64,000 nucleotides of DNA from Anopheles merus. Taxonomy: Eukaryota; Arthropoda; Insecta; Diptera; Culicidae. Below are positions 1 through 12,271 of this stretch, piece after piece. Within the stretch, counting starts at the first letter, position 1. Every line of letters starts with the position of its first letter. The notes beneath the pieces are model-generated. The model ran no database searches. It was given only the letters and a program-made list of their open reading frames with translations, and was not told where the DNA came from. The translations under genes and the position numbers were made by a program. The stretch covers positions 24,130,460-24,194,459 of the forward strand of contig NC_054082.1 of the NCBI RefSeq assembly GCF_017562075.2. The letters run 5' to 3'.

Positions 1-1087
1 AATAAAACAACCTTTTTAGCAACGTTGTTTGTTATCGTTTGTTATCTCTTTCTGCATCTATCGCACTCTCTGTCGATTGTTACACGAAGTTAGCCGTAGG
101 ATCGAATCGATCGTTTATATTTATTAACAGTATCAATGATAGTATCAAATCAATCAATGATACTTGAAAATCAACAATATAATTGATCATACGACAAAAG
201 TTTAGCAACTACAGTAGAACCGGCAGGCGGATTCACCGGTGGGCCGCTAAACCGTGCGCATGAATTTGACAGTTGATGAAGTTGAAAAACCATTTTTTGT
301 GGACCGGTGGACCGGATTTTTTACACAAATTGTCGAAACAATCTTCGTATTGGAAAAAATCGAAAAATATTCTATTGTTGGGTAATCAATTGGTTTAAAG
401 TGAATTTTTACTAAAATCAGTTATTTCTATAATATTTATATGAATTCGAAATTGCTTCAGTGAATGGTTTAGTTATAATGCACACAATACCGTTTAAGGA
501 GGATAAAAATTAGATCCAAAACGCTTTGTTGCATTGTCCCTAAAGGGTTTATCCAAAGTGTCGCACACTCATGGCCCAAATGATCCAACACGTTCAGAAA
601 AGTAAAATTGGCATATTATTTCATTGTTTTTTTTCTCAAAACCTAAACGTCAAAGCCCTCTGGTTCCAACGATATTTTTCCATCCACTTTTGGGACATTA
701 AGCAAAGCTTTCGCACCGTGCGCGGCACATGCGCACCAGTAGACACCACCAAGTGCACCACGAGCGTGCTACGTACGAATAGCGCGTCAGTTTTCGGCAG
801 CAACAGCAAACGGATAGCGTTTTCCGGGGGGTCTACCGTGCGGCAAAATTCGTGCCAGAAGCTCAATACATCATGTGAATGGGCCGATTGATTTTCACCC
901 ACCATCGGAGACGATTCGAAGACGATTACGGTGCACACGACCATTGCAGGGTAGGGAGGAAAAAAGAGGAGTCCATTGAAAAGTGTTTTAAAACGTTCGG
1001 AATTTCGTGCGCGTTCCGGGCCTGACCAACAAACGAAGGAAGCAAAAACAACAACAACAGCAACAACAAAACACGAGGGAAAAAATC
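1..1087. other. Intergenic / upstream region, no gene seen
   Basis: AT-rich in the first 550 bases. Short open frames on both strands between about 571 and 944 overlap each other and show no recognisable domain. The part from about 1000 is rich in CAA repeats and leads into the proposed first exon of Schip1. I see no RNA gene or transposon here. Confidence 0.5.
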
Positions 1088-1306
1088 AGTTCATAAAGAT
1101 AATTAGTTGTCAGTGCTATGGCTGTAACGCCCCATTGAGAACCCAATGAAGTGACGTTAGCAATCTAGTTGAAGAGTGAAATCTAATCGCACAGTGACCG
1201 CCTCGTACAAACATTGAGTGAAAAAAAGAGAACTCCAATCGCCCTGTTCTAGCCAGCGTAAAACGTTTGTGCTCGGTACTGAAGATTACAGAAGCTTCCT
1301 GCCAAG
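1088..1306 (+). other. Schip1: Putative 5' UTR exon of Schip1
   Basis: Two TCAGT initiator-like sequences (1086-1090 and 1110-1114) precede a non-coding stretch that ends in a near-perfect donor, AAG|GTACGT, at 1306/1307. The next strong plus-strand acceptor in front of coding sequence is TTTGCAG at 6469/6470. If the two are joined, the frame of the Schip1 ATG meets an in-frame TGA inside this exon and no ATG between that stop and position 6535, as expected for a 5' leader. The exon, its start and its link to Schip1 are inferred without transcript data; another transcript could own it. Confidence 0.4.
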
Positions 1307-1615
1307 GTACGTACCATCGAGGCGCCCTTTCGTGCACCTAGCTGTTTCTTGGAACTTCTCTTTCCTACTGCAAGTGCGGTAAGCCCAAGGCAGATCAATT
1401 ACGCCAAACCAATTACGTCCGTCGCTTACGCTGGCAGTGTGTCGGTCACTCGGAACGGCGGAACCGTATTACGAAATGACACGAAATCAACCACGTTTCG
1501 CGTAAGAAGTGGCAGGCTTTCGTACAAGTACAAGTGGTGCGTTCGGGCACCACCTACTCCAACGTGGCGCGCATGAACTCACTACTGTGCCAGCGGGAAT
1601 TATTTTTATCACAAC

Positions 1616-1650
<35 letters not shown>

Positions 1651-3316
1651 CAGCCATTATTACCGCCATCATGTTGACCGAAATGGGGCACATTGGACGA
1701 ACCGCGCTTCCGGAATTCGGCGTTCGGTGCGGGAGCAACAGAAAAGGGGGTAAAAAAACCCACCAAACCACCTTGCTACCATGCTACCGTTTCATTCAAG
1801 GTCGCTGTCATTCACGTGTCTTGATTTGATAGGCATTTGGTGCGTTCATGCAGGGAGGAAGCATAAAGCTCACACCCCCATTCAAGCTGAACCATTCGAA
1901 GCACATCGACACGTGATGAGCGGTATATTTTCCGAACACTTTTTTTGTATCGGCAATCGAACGGCACCTAGATGTCGATTAGTGTGAGTGTATGTGTGTC
2001 CTCGGAGGGGGTTTGAGCAGAAACAAAAGGGAGGAAATTCCGGGCGCCGGTGCTTGAAATGGTCACCAGAAATATTTACGAGTGGATGAGAGGGGAGGAG
2101 GGGGACGGGTGGGCAAAAAAGGAACAAAGCACTCGATTTACGTCACACTTAGCGAGGTCGATTGCGGTCGATTACTCCTACTTGCAGGCCAACGAATGCC
2201 GGTCATGACCGGTTACAATTATAGCAAAGCCATTTGCATCAACCATTGCTCGTTGCAGAGTGGGTGGTGGGTTGCGTATTTCACTGCCTCCACTGGCAAA
2301 GGGTGGAGAAACTTATTTTTACATTACAATATTTGCTTTGATTGTTTGCGCATTATTATGTCGCCCCTAAATAGCGACAATCCGCAGTACGCATCGAAGC
2401 ACTTTCATTGCACTCCCAAGCAACAACGATTGTTCGCTCTGCGTGTTGCCTACATCTAGACGTGTTTGGGGCTGTTGCCTACATCTAGGCGTGAAATAGA
2501 CATTTTGTTAATTTTGCTTGCCATTCAGTTATAAAATGAAAAATAAAGTTTGCCACGCTGCAAATGTATTTCGTGGCGGCCTTTCACCCATTCAAGGTCA
2601 GCATTAGCTAATGTGAACCACTGCTGAGACACGCTCGTGTTCTAATGGTTCACTCTCATCTCATACAGCAACTGCGCGCGTGCTGTGCTCGGTGGGTGTC
2701 TCTTGCTTTCGGGTGAAATGCTACCCGAAAAGTACGCTCACGCTCGCTCGCAAACCAACCCAACGACAGCAAATCATTCAGCAAACGCACCATGCAGTCG
2801 TGGGTTGCGCGTGATTCCCTCCCATGCGACCCAGTGTTTGTGTGTGTGTGTGTGTCGCCAAACTGCCAAGCGAGTGCGCTCCCTTTTCGGCAAACTGCGT
2901 CGAGATAGACCGGAACGTTCTCCACGGTTTTGATTCCACGGCCTCGGAAAGCCAATCCCTACCACTCCCCTGACTGCCATGCCAGAAGCCGAAGGTCGAG
3001 GACACGGAAAGCTTTCGCACTAATACCGACGCGCGCCCCGACGTGGAAGGGGCGGGCGAATTGTTACGAATTCATTCTTGCGTAGGCTGAGAAAGTTGGG
3101 ACAAATTGGTGCGTCGTTGTGCGCGAAAAACACAGTTCGTCCACCCAAAGCTCATCCCACCCCAGCCAAGAAACGCTGATTCGAATTCTGTTGCCCGGTA
3201 TGATGAGTTGCCGTGCCCCCGATTAAACGCCTTCACCTTTTTCTTAAAGGTTACGCTTGCGGCAAGCAACCTCCACCTGGATTAGGAACGGCAAATCGAC
3301 GTGTCCGGCTTTCTTT

Positions 3317-3317
<1 letters not shown>

Positions 3318-3380
<63 letters not shown>
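3318..3380. repeat. (CT)n microsatellite
   Basis: An uninterrupted 63-base CT dinucleotide run inside the probable Schip1 first intron. It is likely length-polymorphic. Confidence 0.95.
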
Positions 3381-3383
<3 letters not shown>

Positions 3384-5232
3384 CCCTCTGTTATCGTTTG
3401 CTGGCGTAACGAAATTCATTTCTATTTCCAAATCCTGTTGAATAATTCATTGACCTTAAGATGGGCACCAGGTAATGGGATTATTTTCGGTGCGCCTGTG
3501 TTCTTCTTCCGCCCGATTCTTCTGTGCGCCCAATCTTAACATGCGCTATGTTTTTTTTTTTTTTTTTTGTATGCTTCCCCTCTTTTTTGGCACCTGCCCA
3601 ACCAGGTCGAACTCGGGACAAACAAGCAAAAAACAAAAAAACGCTTCCAGTTTTCCGCTCCGTTTTAATCACTTTAATTTCTCTGCCAGCGACATTTCAA
3701 GGATTGTCGGAAATTTATTTCATACTTTGTGTGTGCTGTGTTACGAGCCCAACGACGCAACAGTGAGGGGGGGTTTTTGTGCGAATGTGTACGCTAACTT
3801 CAAGCAAAACAATAAAAAAGGGAAATATAAAGGTTTCTGCTTCTGATCATAATGTTACCAAACTACACGATTTGCATAGCATCATTTGCATCACCCTGAT
3901 TAATATGTGTGTTTGAGCATGGGAGAGACCAGCTCGCAGGTTCGTGCCAATTTGACATGCACAAAAGCAGGTGTACGTGAAGTCGATCTAATTAAAAGCT
4001 GGCTGGCAAGTTTAGCGGAAAAGATTTACGACCCGATGCCAAGACGCCGATGCTCGCATAAATCGAGCTGGGGGTCCCCCTTTTCATCCTGTGCCTGTCC
4101 AGCCTTAAGCCCTGCCGGCTGCAACCGTTCGAGATGGAAAATGTAGGAAAGCATTACAATTACAACAGCAAGAAAATGTGAAATTTTCCTAACAAGTACA
4201 CACACACACTTTCACAATGAAAATGAAGCAGACAACAAGCAGAAACAGAAGGGGAAAAGGGAACCAAAACGCATAATGAACGCGATGAACGTTCGCACAA
4301 CATATAAATTCTGTGTGCGTCTGCATGGCAAAAGAGGGGAGGGGGGGGGTTGCCTTTGTTCGTTCGCTTTTGTTATTGGAGATTTAGTGCGCGTGTCGTG
4401 TCGTTTTTCCAACCGGCCAACTCTTGGGAATTTTCCATTATTTTGTACCGAGCTTCCAGGTCCATTACCTAGCCCGAGCCCGTCGCGCTCAGGAGCATGT
4501 GTCCCCGCGATGCGTTCAAGAGCATTATTATTAGCGTGAGGGATTGTGTGTGTGTGTGTGTTTTTTTTTTCAACTTTTTGTTGCTGAGTGGCTTGGTGGC
4601 AGTGGGCGGGCGAGAAGATTAATTTATGTACAGTGCCGGTCGGTGAAGTGGTTTTCTTTGAAATGGAATTACATTTTTGCCCACTGTTTCTGCGGTAAGC
4701 GATACTTTTACGGTGCGCTGTGGGCGAGTGTGCTATTTTTAATGGAATGCAATAATGAGAGAGGCCAATCCACACACCACCAGACGAAATTTCAAGGATC
4801 AGCAGTGAAATTCTGGTGAATTTGCGTTGAGTTAATTTTGCGGTTTATGATGATCAGGTCCAACGTTTAAAAGATGATGATAACAGGGTCTGTGTGGGTG
4901 TGTTTTCAATCCGATTGATAGCTTAGCCGATGCTATCAGACCATTAAAAGCCATTTAAATGTCGCAACACAAAAATATGTGAATTGCCATTAAATCTAAA
5001 AGGTTTTTAATTAAGTGTAATATCTAAAAACTCTATTTAATCTCGATATGTTCAATCAGATTCAATCTTTTAGCAATGCTTTAACAACAAAACAATTGTT
5101 GTTCTTTGAAAACATTGTTTCTTTGAATTATGATATTATTTTTTTCATATAAGTATATATTCTCAATTTGGACATCTCACAACCGCTGTTGGAGGTGGCC
5201 GTCTGTAGCTGTAGCTAGTGTTGACTTGATCG

Positions 5233-5452
5233 ATCTTCTTCTTCTTCTTTGGCACAACAACCGGTGTCGACCACCAAAAAGGCCTGCCTCTGTACCGCTT
5301 TTAAGCTTGGCGGATTTCAGTGACTTATTTGATTACCATACCCAGATAATCAAAGTCATACACGTATGGGAGGCACACGGGGGTCTGGTCCATTCGGGGC
5401 TTGAACCCATGACGGGCATGTTTGGTTAAGTCGTGCGTTAAGTCGTCGTTGT
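5233..5452 (-). mobile_element. SINE200-like tRNA-derived SINE, copy 1
   Basis: Read on the minus strand it carries a pol III B-box-like GGTTCAAGCCCCGAATGG and the segment CATGCCCGTCATGG, and it ends in a GAA-repeat tail preceded by GTTGTGCCAAAGAAG. The same blocks recur at 34058-34220 and 51290-51517. The composition fits the Anopheles SINE200 family as I recall it; the family name was not verified by search. The tRNA-like 5' end (A box) is partly degraded in this copy. Confidence 0.75.
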
Positions 5453-5487
5453 TCGATTAGAGATAGAGAGAATTAAACACACCTGGT

Positions 5488-5585
5488 ACCACACACCTCA
5501 GAATGGCTCTGGATGGGACTCGATACCTTACGGCCTCGTATAAGCCAGTGCAATTACACATTAGACTACCGAGTCGGGGTTGCCT
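5488..5585 (-). mobile_element. Second tRNA-derived SINE-like fragment, distinct family
   Basis: On the minus strand the sequence starts CCCCGACTCGGTAGTCTAATG (weak A box) and about 45 bases later has GGTATCGAGTCCC, which resembles a tRNA B box (GGTTCGANTCC). It lies 35 bases from SINE copy 1 in the same orientation. It does not share the SINE200 body. It could be a tRNA pseudogene or the head of another SINE; the acceptor stem and arms were not folded. Confidence 0.4.
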
Positions 5586-6534
5586 TTTTGCTGTCAAAAG
5601 CTATTATGTTCTTTCGAGTAGTTGATAGATATACAAAGTGGGAGCTTTTAAACTTGTATCAAGGTAAAATGAACAGTTAATATTTTAATGTGCTCTTGTA
5701 CACATATGCAACAACTGTAGTATTCGATATATCGATTGAACAAACGAAGAAACTTTTCCAGTTAGCTGGTCCTGAGCAAGTAACTTCGATAAGAATGGAA
5801 CATTTTCTGGTGCCACGCGTTCCAATCGGCATACCACTATACTTCTTTTGTAAATTAACATCTCTCATTGCGTGCAGGTCCCATGCTTCTATACGCTACT
5901 GAATGTAGCCTCTTTTCATAGCCCTGTAAGAGAAAGCTGTGGATGGGTTTGTAACTGAATTAACCACCAATTTCCTTTCCTTTTACAATGAGCTCTTTTG
6001 TACTTCGAAATGTAAAAGATGGTGAAGATGGTGGTGGTGAATAGGGAAGCCGAATTTATGCCGCACAAAATGAAACGCTGATAATGCATTACTCCACACC
6101 CATTTCCGGATTATTGCTGACCCAAATTCCGATCCCAAAATGCGGCCCACTATCGGGGTGAGAGGAGGCCTGGTCTCTATTTTTCACTCACACTCCAAAA
6201 GCCATTCGTTTCGCGAGCAGCAATTTCCGTCGCGCTGTTTTATGTGTTTTTTTTTCGCGCTTTTCATTTTCTCATTCACCGCACTACCGGGGGCGGTGGA
6301 TGGTAAAATGAAATTTGAAGCAAATGGCAGCGATTTCCACGAGGTGTTCAGGCAAGGCCTCGTGGTTCATGGTTTTTTGATTAGCAAGAAGCTACGGTCT
6401 ACTCGCGCAGCAGTAGTGGCAAAAGTGTTTTTCATTACATTGTTGTGTCACTTTTTTGTTTGTTTGCAGCTCACCACCCTCATCTTCCTATCAGCAAAAG
6501 CAGGTTAATAAGATTACACACCCGCAGCTGGGCG

Positions 6535-9038
6535 ATGTGCACCAGAATTCGCAAGGGCATCATCAACCCGAACTATCCGGGCTTTCAGTCGCTGGCTTAC
6601 ACGCTGAACGATGACAACTTTGACTACAGCTCGGAAAACCCCTCCGACGATGAGGAGGACTCGTACGTGTCGGAATCGGACGACAACGAGATGAAGCAGC
6701 ACGAAAGGAAGCCGGAAGTGGAGCCGGAAAGGCACGCAGACGAGCCGGGTGACGAAAATGGCAACTCATACGACCAGCGTGGCAGCGAGATGGGGGCGGG
6801 TGAGCACGCGATGCATTTAAATTCCACCATGGACGTACCGAAAGCTCGAGCCTCCACCTTTTACCAGCCCGCGATGCCACTCACAACGGCACTCGAGGCG
6901 GAGGAATGCTTCGCAGAGTCGGAATCGCCCTACCGTCGCACCCGGATGCGCCTCATACCGACTGGGCGCCACTCTCCCGCCCTGACGACGGCAATGACGT
7001 TCGGCACGGAGGACAAGCTGGACGCAGCGGAGCTAATCTATGCCTGCACACCGCCGGACATTGTGCTGCAGCACAGCTACGAGCATCGTACGAGCGTATT
7101 CGGGCCGTGCAAAGAGTTGGCCAAGATGTCGCTGGAACATGCCACCAATCAGAAGCCGGATTTGATACCGCAGCAACAGCAACCAGCAGACAATGAGCCG
7201 GGTTCGGAGAAAGAAAGTTGTAAGGCGCAGCTTGCGGACGCGCTGCTAAAAGATGTGATCGAAATTGAAAGAAACGATGAGAACGAGAACGAGGCGGAGC
7301 TTGGGCAGGATGACGACGACGAGCGGGACGATGAAGGTAACCGATCGCCACCGTCCCCTGCGATCGAGTTGCATCAGGCGGAGGATACGTTCTCGATTAC
7401 AAACTGCACCATCGGCAGCAGCTTCCAGCAGCACCAAACGTCGCTACTGTCACCCGGCGAGATGCTGGACGAAACGATCCAGTGCTACGACGGCTCGATC
7501 ACAGACGACGCCCTGTCGGACGATTCGGAACAGGAGTCGGAAGAGGGTGAATTCGAGTACAAACCGTACGGCGGACGGGACGATGGCTCGCCGAGAAGCG
7601 GCTACGCGACGTCCCCGAGCGATGTGCCCGCTTCCGGCGACAGTGGCGACAGTGCAGGATCAAGCCCGGGCGAGGTGCGGTACCATCTGGTGGACGACTG
7701 TTCGAACCAAACGGTACAGATCACTCGATCGCGCCAATCGAACGAACAGTCGCCCACCAACCATCATCACTATCACCTGCTGCAGCAATACGCTACATCC
7801 AGCGGTACGGACTACCACGGCAACCCGTCAGTAGAGCAGGAAATTAACTGTAACAGCTACTACGACAGCTCGGCCGGATATCACGCTCAAAACGATCCCT
7901 CCGAGTACGGGCGCCAGTATGTGGCAGCAAACCGGAACGAATCGATCGCAATGGAATTCTCCGAGACACGTCCGACAACGCTTAACCTAATTCGAAGAGA
8001 AACCAACTGTTTAGCGGACGAAATACACGCGGCTACAGATACTCAGCTTCCCTCGTTTGCGGACACAAAGGTTAGCTAAGATCATGGGGGGTTCTTTTGA
8101 ACGATTACTTTATGTTTTCATTCCCTTCGTTCTACTGCAGCCTCTCGAAAAGCCCGAATCAATGAGTACGGAGACGGTGGTTCCTGCCCACCGACAGTCC
8201 TATCCAAAAGGTAAGAACTGCAATGAAACCTCGAAGAAAAAAAAAGGATCACAAGTAACACAGCTTGCATTCCGATTTATTGTTTTTTTTTTTTTTTGTA
8301 GTTGCGAAAATAAACCCCTTCTGCGAGGCCCTGTTTGAGGAGAATGACACGTGCGACTTCTTCACCAAACAGGCCAAGCTGCAGATCGAAGCACGGATGG
8401 CACTCTGCCAGGCGAAGGATATGGCTCACATGCAGATGGAGGTACGTCATGGAAATGCAAACACCAGTCCACTCTGTGAGCAATGTAAAAGGCACATGTT
8501 TAATGCTTTTGGTTTTCCAGATCGAAAAACGCAGCCTGCCACTGTCCCCCGTCACGAGGGTGATCCACACGGCCGTCGAAAAGGCGGGCCTGAGTTTGGC
8601 GGCGGACAAGCGACGCCTGTCTCGTTACTACCTAACCCGGCTCAACGTGCATCAGCTGCAGACGATCCTGACCGAGCTGCAGGGCCACGCGGAGGTGCTG
8701 AACGAGGAGCTGGTGGAGTTGCTAATGGTGCGGGACGATCTGCACATCAGCCAGGACGCCACGCTGATCGAAATCGAGGATCTGTCGCGATATCTGTAAG
8801 TGGGTTGGGTGGAGTGATTGCCATCTGCGTTATTGTGGATTGTTTTTTTTTCTTCTCTACCAGTTGTGCCAAGGAACAGACGATCATTCACGCTGAACGG
8901 CAGCGCAAAAGCCGCTACTGGAACAACAACCGAGCGGCGGCGCACCTGCAATCGCATCCGAAGCAGCAGCCGTCCTTACCGCAACCACCGATACGATCGA
9001 CGTGTGGTACGGCGATCCCAGCATATCGTTACCATTAA
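6535..9038 (+). CDS. Schip1: Schwannomin-interacting protein 1 homologue (SCHIP-1 domain, coiled coil)
   Basis: Five coding exons: 6535-8070, 8141-8210, 8302-8441, 8521-8795, 8864-9038. They join in phase to give 731 aa. Residues 1-512 are low-complexity and acidic, with runs of Asp/Glu, Ser and Gln. The recognisable part is the C-terminus from about residue 536. It contains DFFTKQAKLQIEARMAL, a coiled coil with LNEELVELLMVRDDLH, and IEDLSRYL, which match the conserved vertebrate SCHIP1/IQCJ-SCHIP1 C-terminal domain. Family knowledge: SCHIP1 binds the FERM tumour suppressor merlin, and fly Schip1 acts in Hippo signalling with Expanded and Tao at the apical cortex. The ATG at 6535 is the first in the open frame after the acceptor at 6469/6470. 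Exon 2 is only 70 bases. Convergent with Utp15. Confidence 0.92.
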
Positions 9039-9977
9039 AACAAAAACAAAAACAGCGCGTGCCGATTTAGGTTAGGCAAGCTTCTCAACCGCACAGGGAG
9101 AAGGAACCACATTCAAATGATCTAGATACAAACAAAATGAAGAGAGAAAAAAAACACAGATAAAGCAAATAATGATAACTAAACCAGAACATACAAAGAC
9201 AAAAACATGAACAAATGGACCCAAAAACGAAATGATAACAATACAGTATGTAAACCCAGAACAATCCTCGATCACAAACATCACAACAAAGGCCACCGTC
9301 ACACGTGGTTTGCAAAAAATATGCACAAAAGTATGTAACATTCCCGCCAACGCACCGAAACTCCCAGCCAGCCAGACACACACAGTCACCCATACACCAC
9401 ACCCTTGCATTGAGCCGCATAGTGCAATAGTGCAACGTGAGCTGCTGGAAGAAAAAGCCGAGAATCTCACCTTGTGATAGAATATGCCTGCGCTAGAAAC
9501 CATGTACTGTACTTGTAAACGGTGGAAGGTATACTGCATCCTCTGCAAAACAATCATACTAGTTCTCACTGATCACTAATCTATCCCTAAACATCATTCA
9601 TCACCCAACATCATCATCATCATCATCATCACGATCGTCACTATCGTCATCCAAACGAAAGTCTCTCCCAATCTCATAGTCTCTAACTAACAATCAACGC
9701 TCTGGTGATACACAAAGATAATACTGCAAATTGTTGTCTCTATTTTTCGATATCTAAAATCCTCTACGCTCTTTGCCCGTACTGAAAGTAAGCTAAAACA
9801 AAACGAAAATCTATCCACTTTAATCTAACCCCTTCCGCCACTTTCCCCCAACTGGTACACGTGCATGCTCTCCTAACGTTGCTACTTCCTGCGTTAAAGC
9901 GAATATTTGTTGCAAAAAAGAATAATAATACAAAAAAAACACATGTATAAGTGGAAGTGAACGTTTAACAAAATAAA
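9039..9977 (+). other. Schip1: 3' UTR of Schip1 with polyadenylation signal
   Basis: AT-rich, CAA-rich non-coding sequence with an (ATC)n run at about 9608-9631. It ends at a canonical AATAAA at 9972-9977 (context ACAAAATAAATGAC). Only about 160 bases separate this signal from the stop codon of convergent Utp15, so the two 3' UTRs probably meet or overlap. Confidence 0.65.
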
Positions 9978-10136
9978 TGACAACATTTTCACGTTGATTT
10001 ACCTGTTTTCTTTCCCGTGCTTTCGGCCTTTGAGCCAGAAAGAATAATTACCCATTACGCTTCCCTTTACTGTATGGGTTGATAGTTTCTATTTTTTCTT
10101 GCGTTGTTTATCCCTCCCCGTGCGAACACGTTCGGG

Positions 10137-11783
10137 TCAGTCGACCGATATGACCGTTTGATTCTTCGCCTTGTTCGAGGCGTCGTACGGTGCGATCGCA
10201 TCGTCTACGGTGTCCGGTTCCGCCGTATCCGCCGCCACCGAAATCATGTCCAGCATACCCTGCAGGTTCAGGAACTCCTGCACCAGCTGCTCCTCCGTCT
10301 GCAGCTTGTTCGCGAGCGTCACGAACGCTTTGCCCACGATCGTGCCGGCAAACTTTTCCAGCGAATCTTCGTACACGTCCAGCAGAATATTGCCCGCGTC
10401 GATCAGCACGGGCGTGAACCGATAGTCGCCGATGTGACGCGTGAGAAAGTTGATGAAGTGCACCAACGACTCGGGCGAACGATCGTCCAGCGCCCGGTGC
10501 AGACCCTTCCGCCGGATTAGCTCCTTAATGAGGGCCACGGTTTTCTCCGGCCACATTCCCCTTACCTTGGCCGCCATGACCGCATCCAGGGCCTTCTTGT
10601 ACTCGTACTTACGCAGTGCCCGATCGTGCCCTTCGTAGCGCACGTACTTGAACTCCTCCACCTGCTGGTCGGCCGGCTCGAAGATGTGCTGGTGGTGGCC
10701 CTTGCGCACCCGCTGTTTCGGCTGCTCGTCCCGCGGATCGCCCTCGCGCCGATAGATGGCGATCAAACCGTCCACCATGCCCGTCACGAGCGTGTCGTCG
10801 TTCTTCGAGATGCCGAGGCTCAGAATCGCGTTCGAGCTGTCGATCGTGTGCACCACCTGGTAGGTGGCTATGTCGTACACCTTCACGTGCCGGTCCAAGC
10901 TGCCGGAAAACAGACGCTTGCCATCGCTGGCCAGCTGCAGGCAGGTGACCGTTTTGTGGTGCTGGGAGAGCTGGGCCAGCTGCCGGCCGCCGGACAGGGC
11001 ATCGTACACGTTCACCGAGGTACCGCCGGCACTGATGAAGATGCCACCGCTCGGCAAAAACACCAACGATTCTACCGGCTGCCCGTGGTCCACGGTCATG
11101 ACGCACTCTTTCACACGCGTGTCGTACATTCGGATTTTACGGTCATACCCGCCGGACAGGATTATGTTCGGGCTGACCGGGCTGGTGCAACCGGCCCGAA
11201 TGTAGTCCTCGTGGCCGGTGAACGTGTGCAGATGGTTTTCCGTCGCAATATCCCAGTACCCGACGGTACGATCGTCCGAGAAGCTCGCTACATGGTGTCC
11301 GTCCGCGGTAAAGAACGTGCGATGCACCGGAGCCTTGTGACCCTCGAAGTATCGCAGGATCGTGCGGGTGGTCACATCGAACAGGCGCACTTTGCCGAGT
11401 TCGTCGCCCGCCACCAGCAGATTGCCGTCCTTGCGAAACGATCCGCCGTGGGCTGCCTCTTGGAACTTTGTTATGTTTTTCACCACGAGCTTTGTGATGG
11501 GGTTGTAGATCTGCACGCGGACCGAGGCTGTCACCGCGAACAGGTACGGTTCTACCGGGCAGAAGTCGATGTAGTCGATGGCACCGAACTCTTTCACCAG
11601 TGTGGGCACCTAGCCAGCGATAAGAGACCACATCAGTATGCGCTAATACAGCGGTGAGTGAGATGCAGCTTTCAACTACTTCTAGCGACTTACCCCTAGC
11701 TTTTTCCAATAGATTGTGTCCGGCGACAGTACCGTCGCGGTTTTTGCGTAGATTTTACTATCGGTTTTCTTGAATTGAGACAT
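10137..11783 (-). CDS. Utp15: U3 snoRNA-associated protein 15 (UTP15), WD40 repeats
   Basis: Two coding exons: 11783-11694 (30 codons, starting MSQFKKTDSK and ending WKKLG) and 11609-10137. They join in phase 0 to give 520 aa. Residues about 40-310 are a seven-bladed WD40 propeller with typical repeats (DDRTVGYWDIA, GGYDRKIRMYD, GSLDRHVKVYD). Residues about 350-495 match the UTP15 C-terminal helical domain (YKKALDAVMA, LRKYEYKKAL, RRKGLHRALDDR). Known role: UTP15 belongs to the t-UTP/UTP-A subcomplex of the nucleolar small-subunit processome, needed for rDNA transcription and early 18S rRNA processing. The length agrees with the family (about 515-520 aa). Only one short intron. The gene is head-to-head with kish, with 488 bases between start codons. 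Confidence 0.96.
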
Positions 11784-12271
11784 TTTAACTGCACATGAAA
11801 AAAACTTTGTTTCACTGTATCGGCACCTACGCCAGCACGTGCGTTCGTTTGACGTTTGTTTGTTTATATGGTTTGTTTACAAATTGCGCTGAACAGGGCG
11901 CTGAACGGTCATCAAACTATCGTGTAATGTTTTTTTGTTGTTATAATTATGTTTAATTAATAATTTATTTCAGCCTGTATTTAAAAATGAAGCAAAACGA
12001 AATATTCAATCATCTGCTGTAGCGATTTGAAACTCAATAATCACCCGATAATTCTTGCACATAATGATATTCGGCCACGAATATCGAGGTCCGATCCCTC
12101 TGTCCAGATTCCAACTGCTAGAATAGCACTTTTCGTGCAGTTTTGCTCGACCGCTGTCATCTGTTGTCATTGCGTGCCAAACGTAAACACCCGCTACGTC
12201 ATACGCAAAATCGCAACAAAAGTAGCAGATTTCTCCAATCGCTGCGGCTAGTTTTCGGTACAAAACAGAAA
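11784..12271. promoter_or_regulatory. Shared divergent promoter region of Utp15 and kish
   Basis: 488 bases separate the start codons of two divergent housekeeping genes, so both 5' UTRs and both core promoters must lie here. I see no clear TATA box. A probable initiator for Utp15 is not certain. The arrangement suggests a bidirectional housekeeping promoter; this is inferred from spacing alone. Confidence 0.5.

Larger units (their letters stand above)
1307..6469 (+). other. Probable first intron of Schip1 (5.2 kb)
   Basis: Contains an (ATC)n run at about 1615-1651, a (CT)n run of 63 bases at 3318-3380, a poly-T at about 3549, short GT runs and two SINE-like elements (5233-5452 and 5488-5585). 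At 2446-2492 a sequence around GCCTACATCTAG is repeated about 29 bases apart. I find no supported coding exon. Confidence 0.4.

Noticed and set aside
571..944. Overlapping frames of about 100 codons on both strands
   Set aside because: No similarity to known families, mutual overlap, and non-coding base composition around them.
2395..2425. Sequence with the CATTGCAC seed, considered as a miR-92-type microRNA
   Set aside because: Only the seed resembles the family; the rest of the mature sequence does not match and no clear hairpin is visible.
10626..11657. 343-codon plus-strand open frame opposite Utp15
   Set aside because: It is the antisense of the UTP15 WD40 exon. The minus strand encodes a full, conserved family protein, and the plus frame has no domain and arises from GC-rich codon bias.
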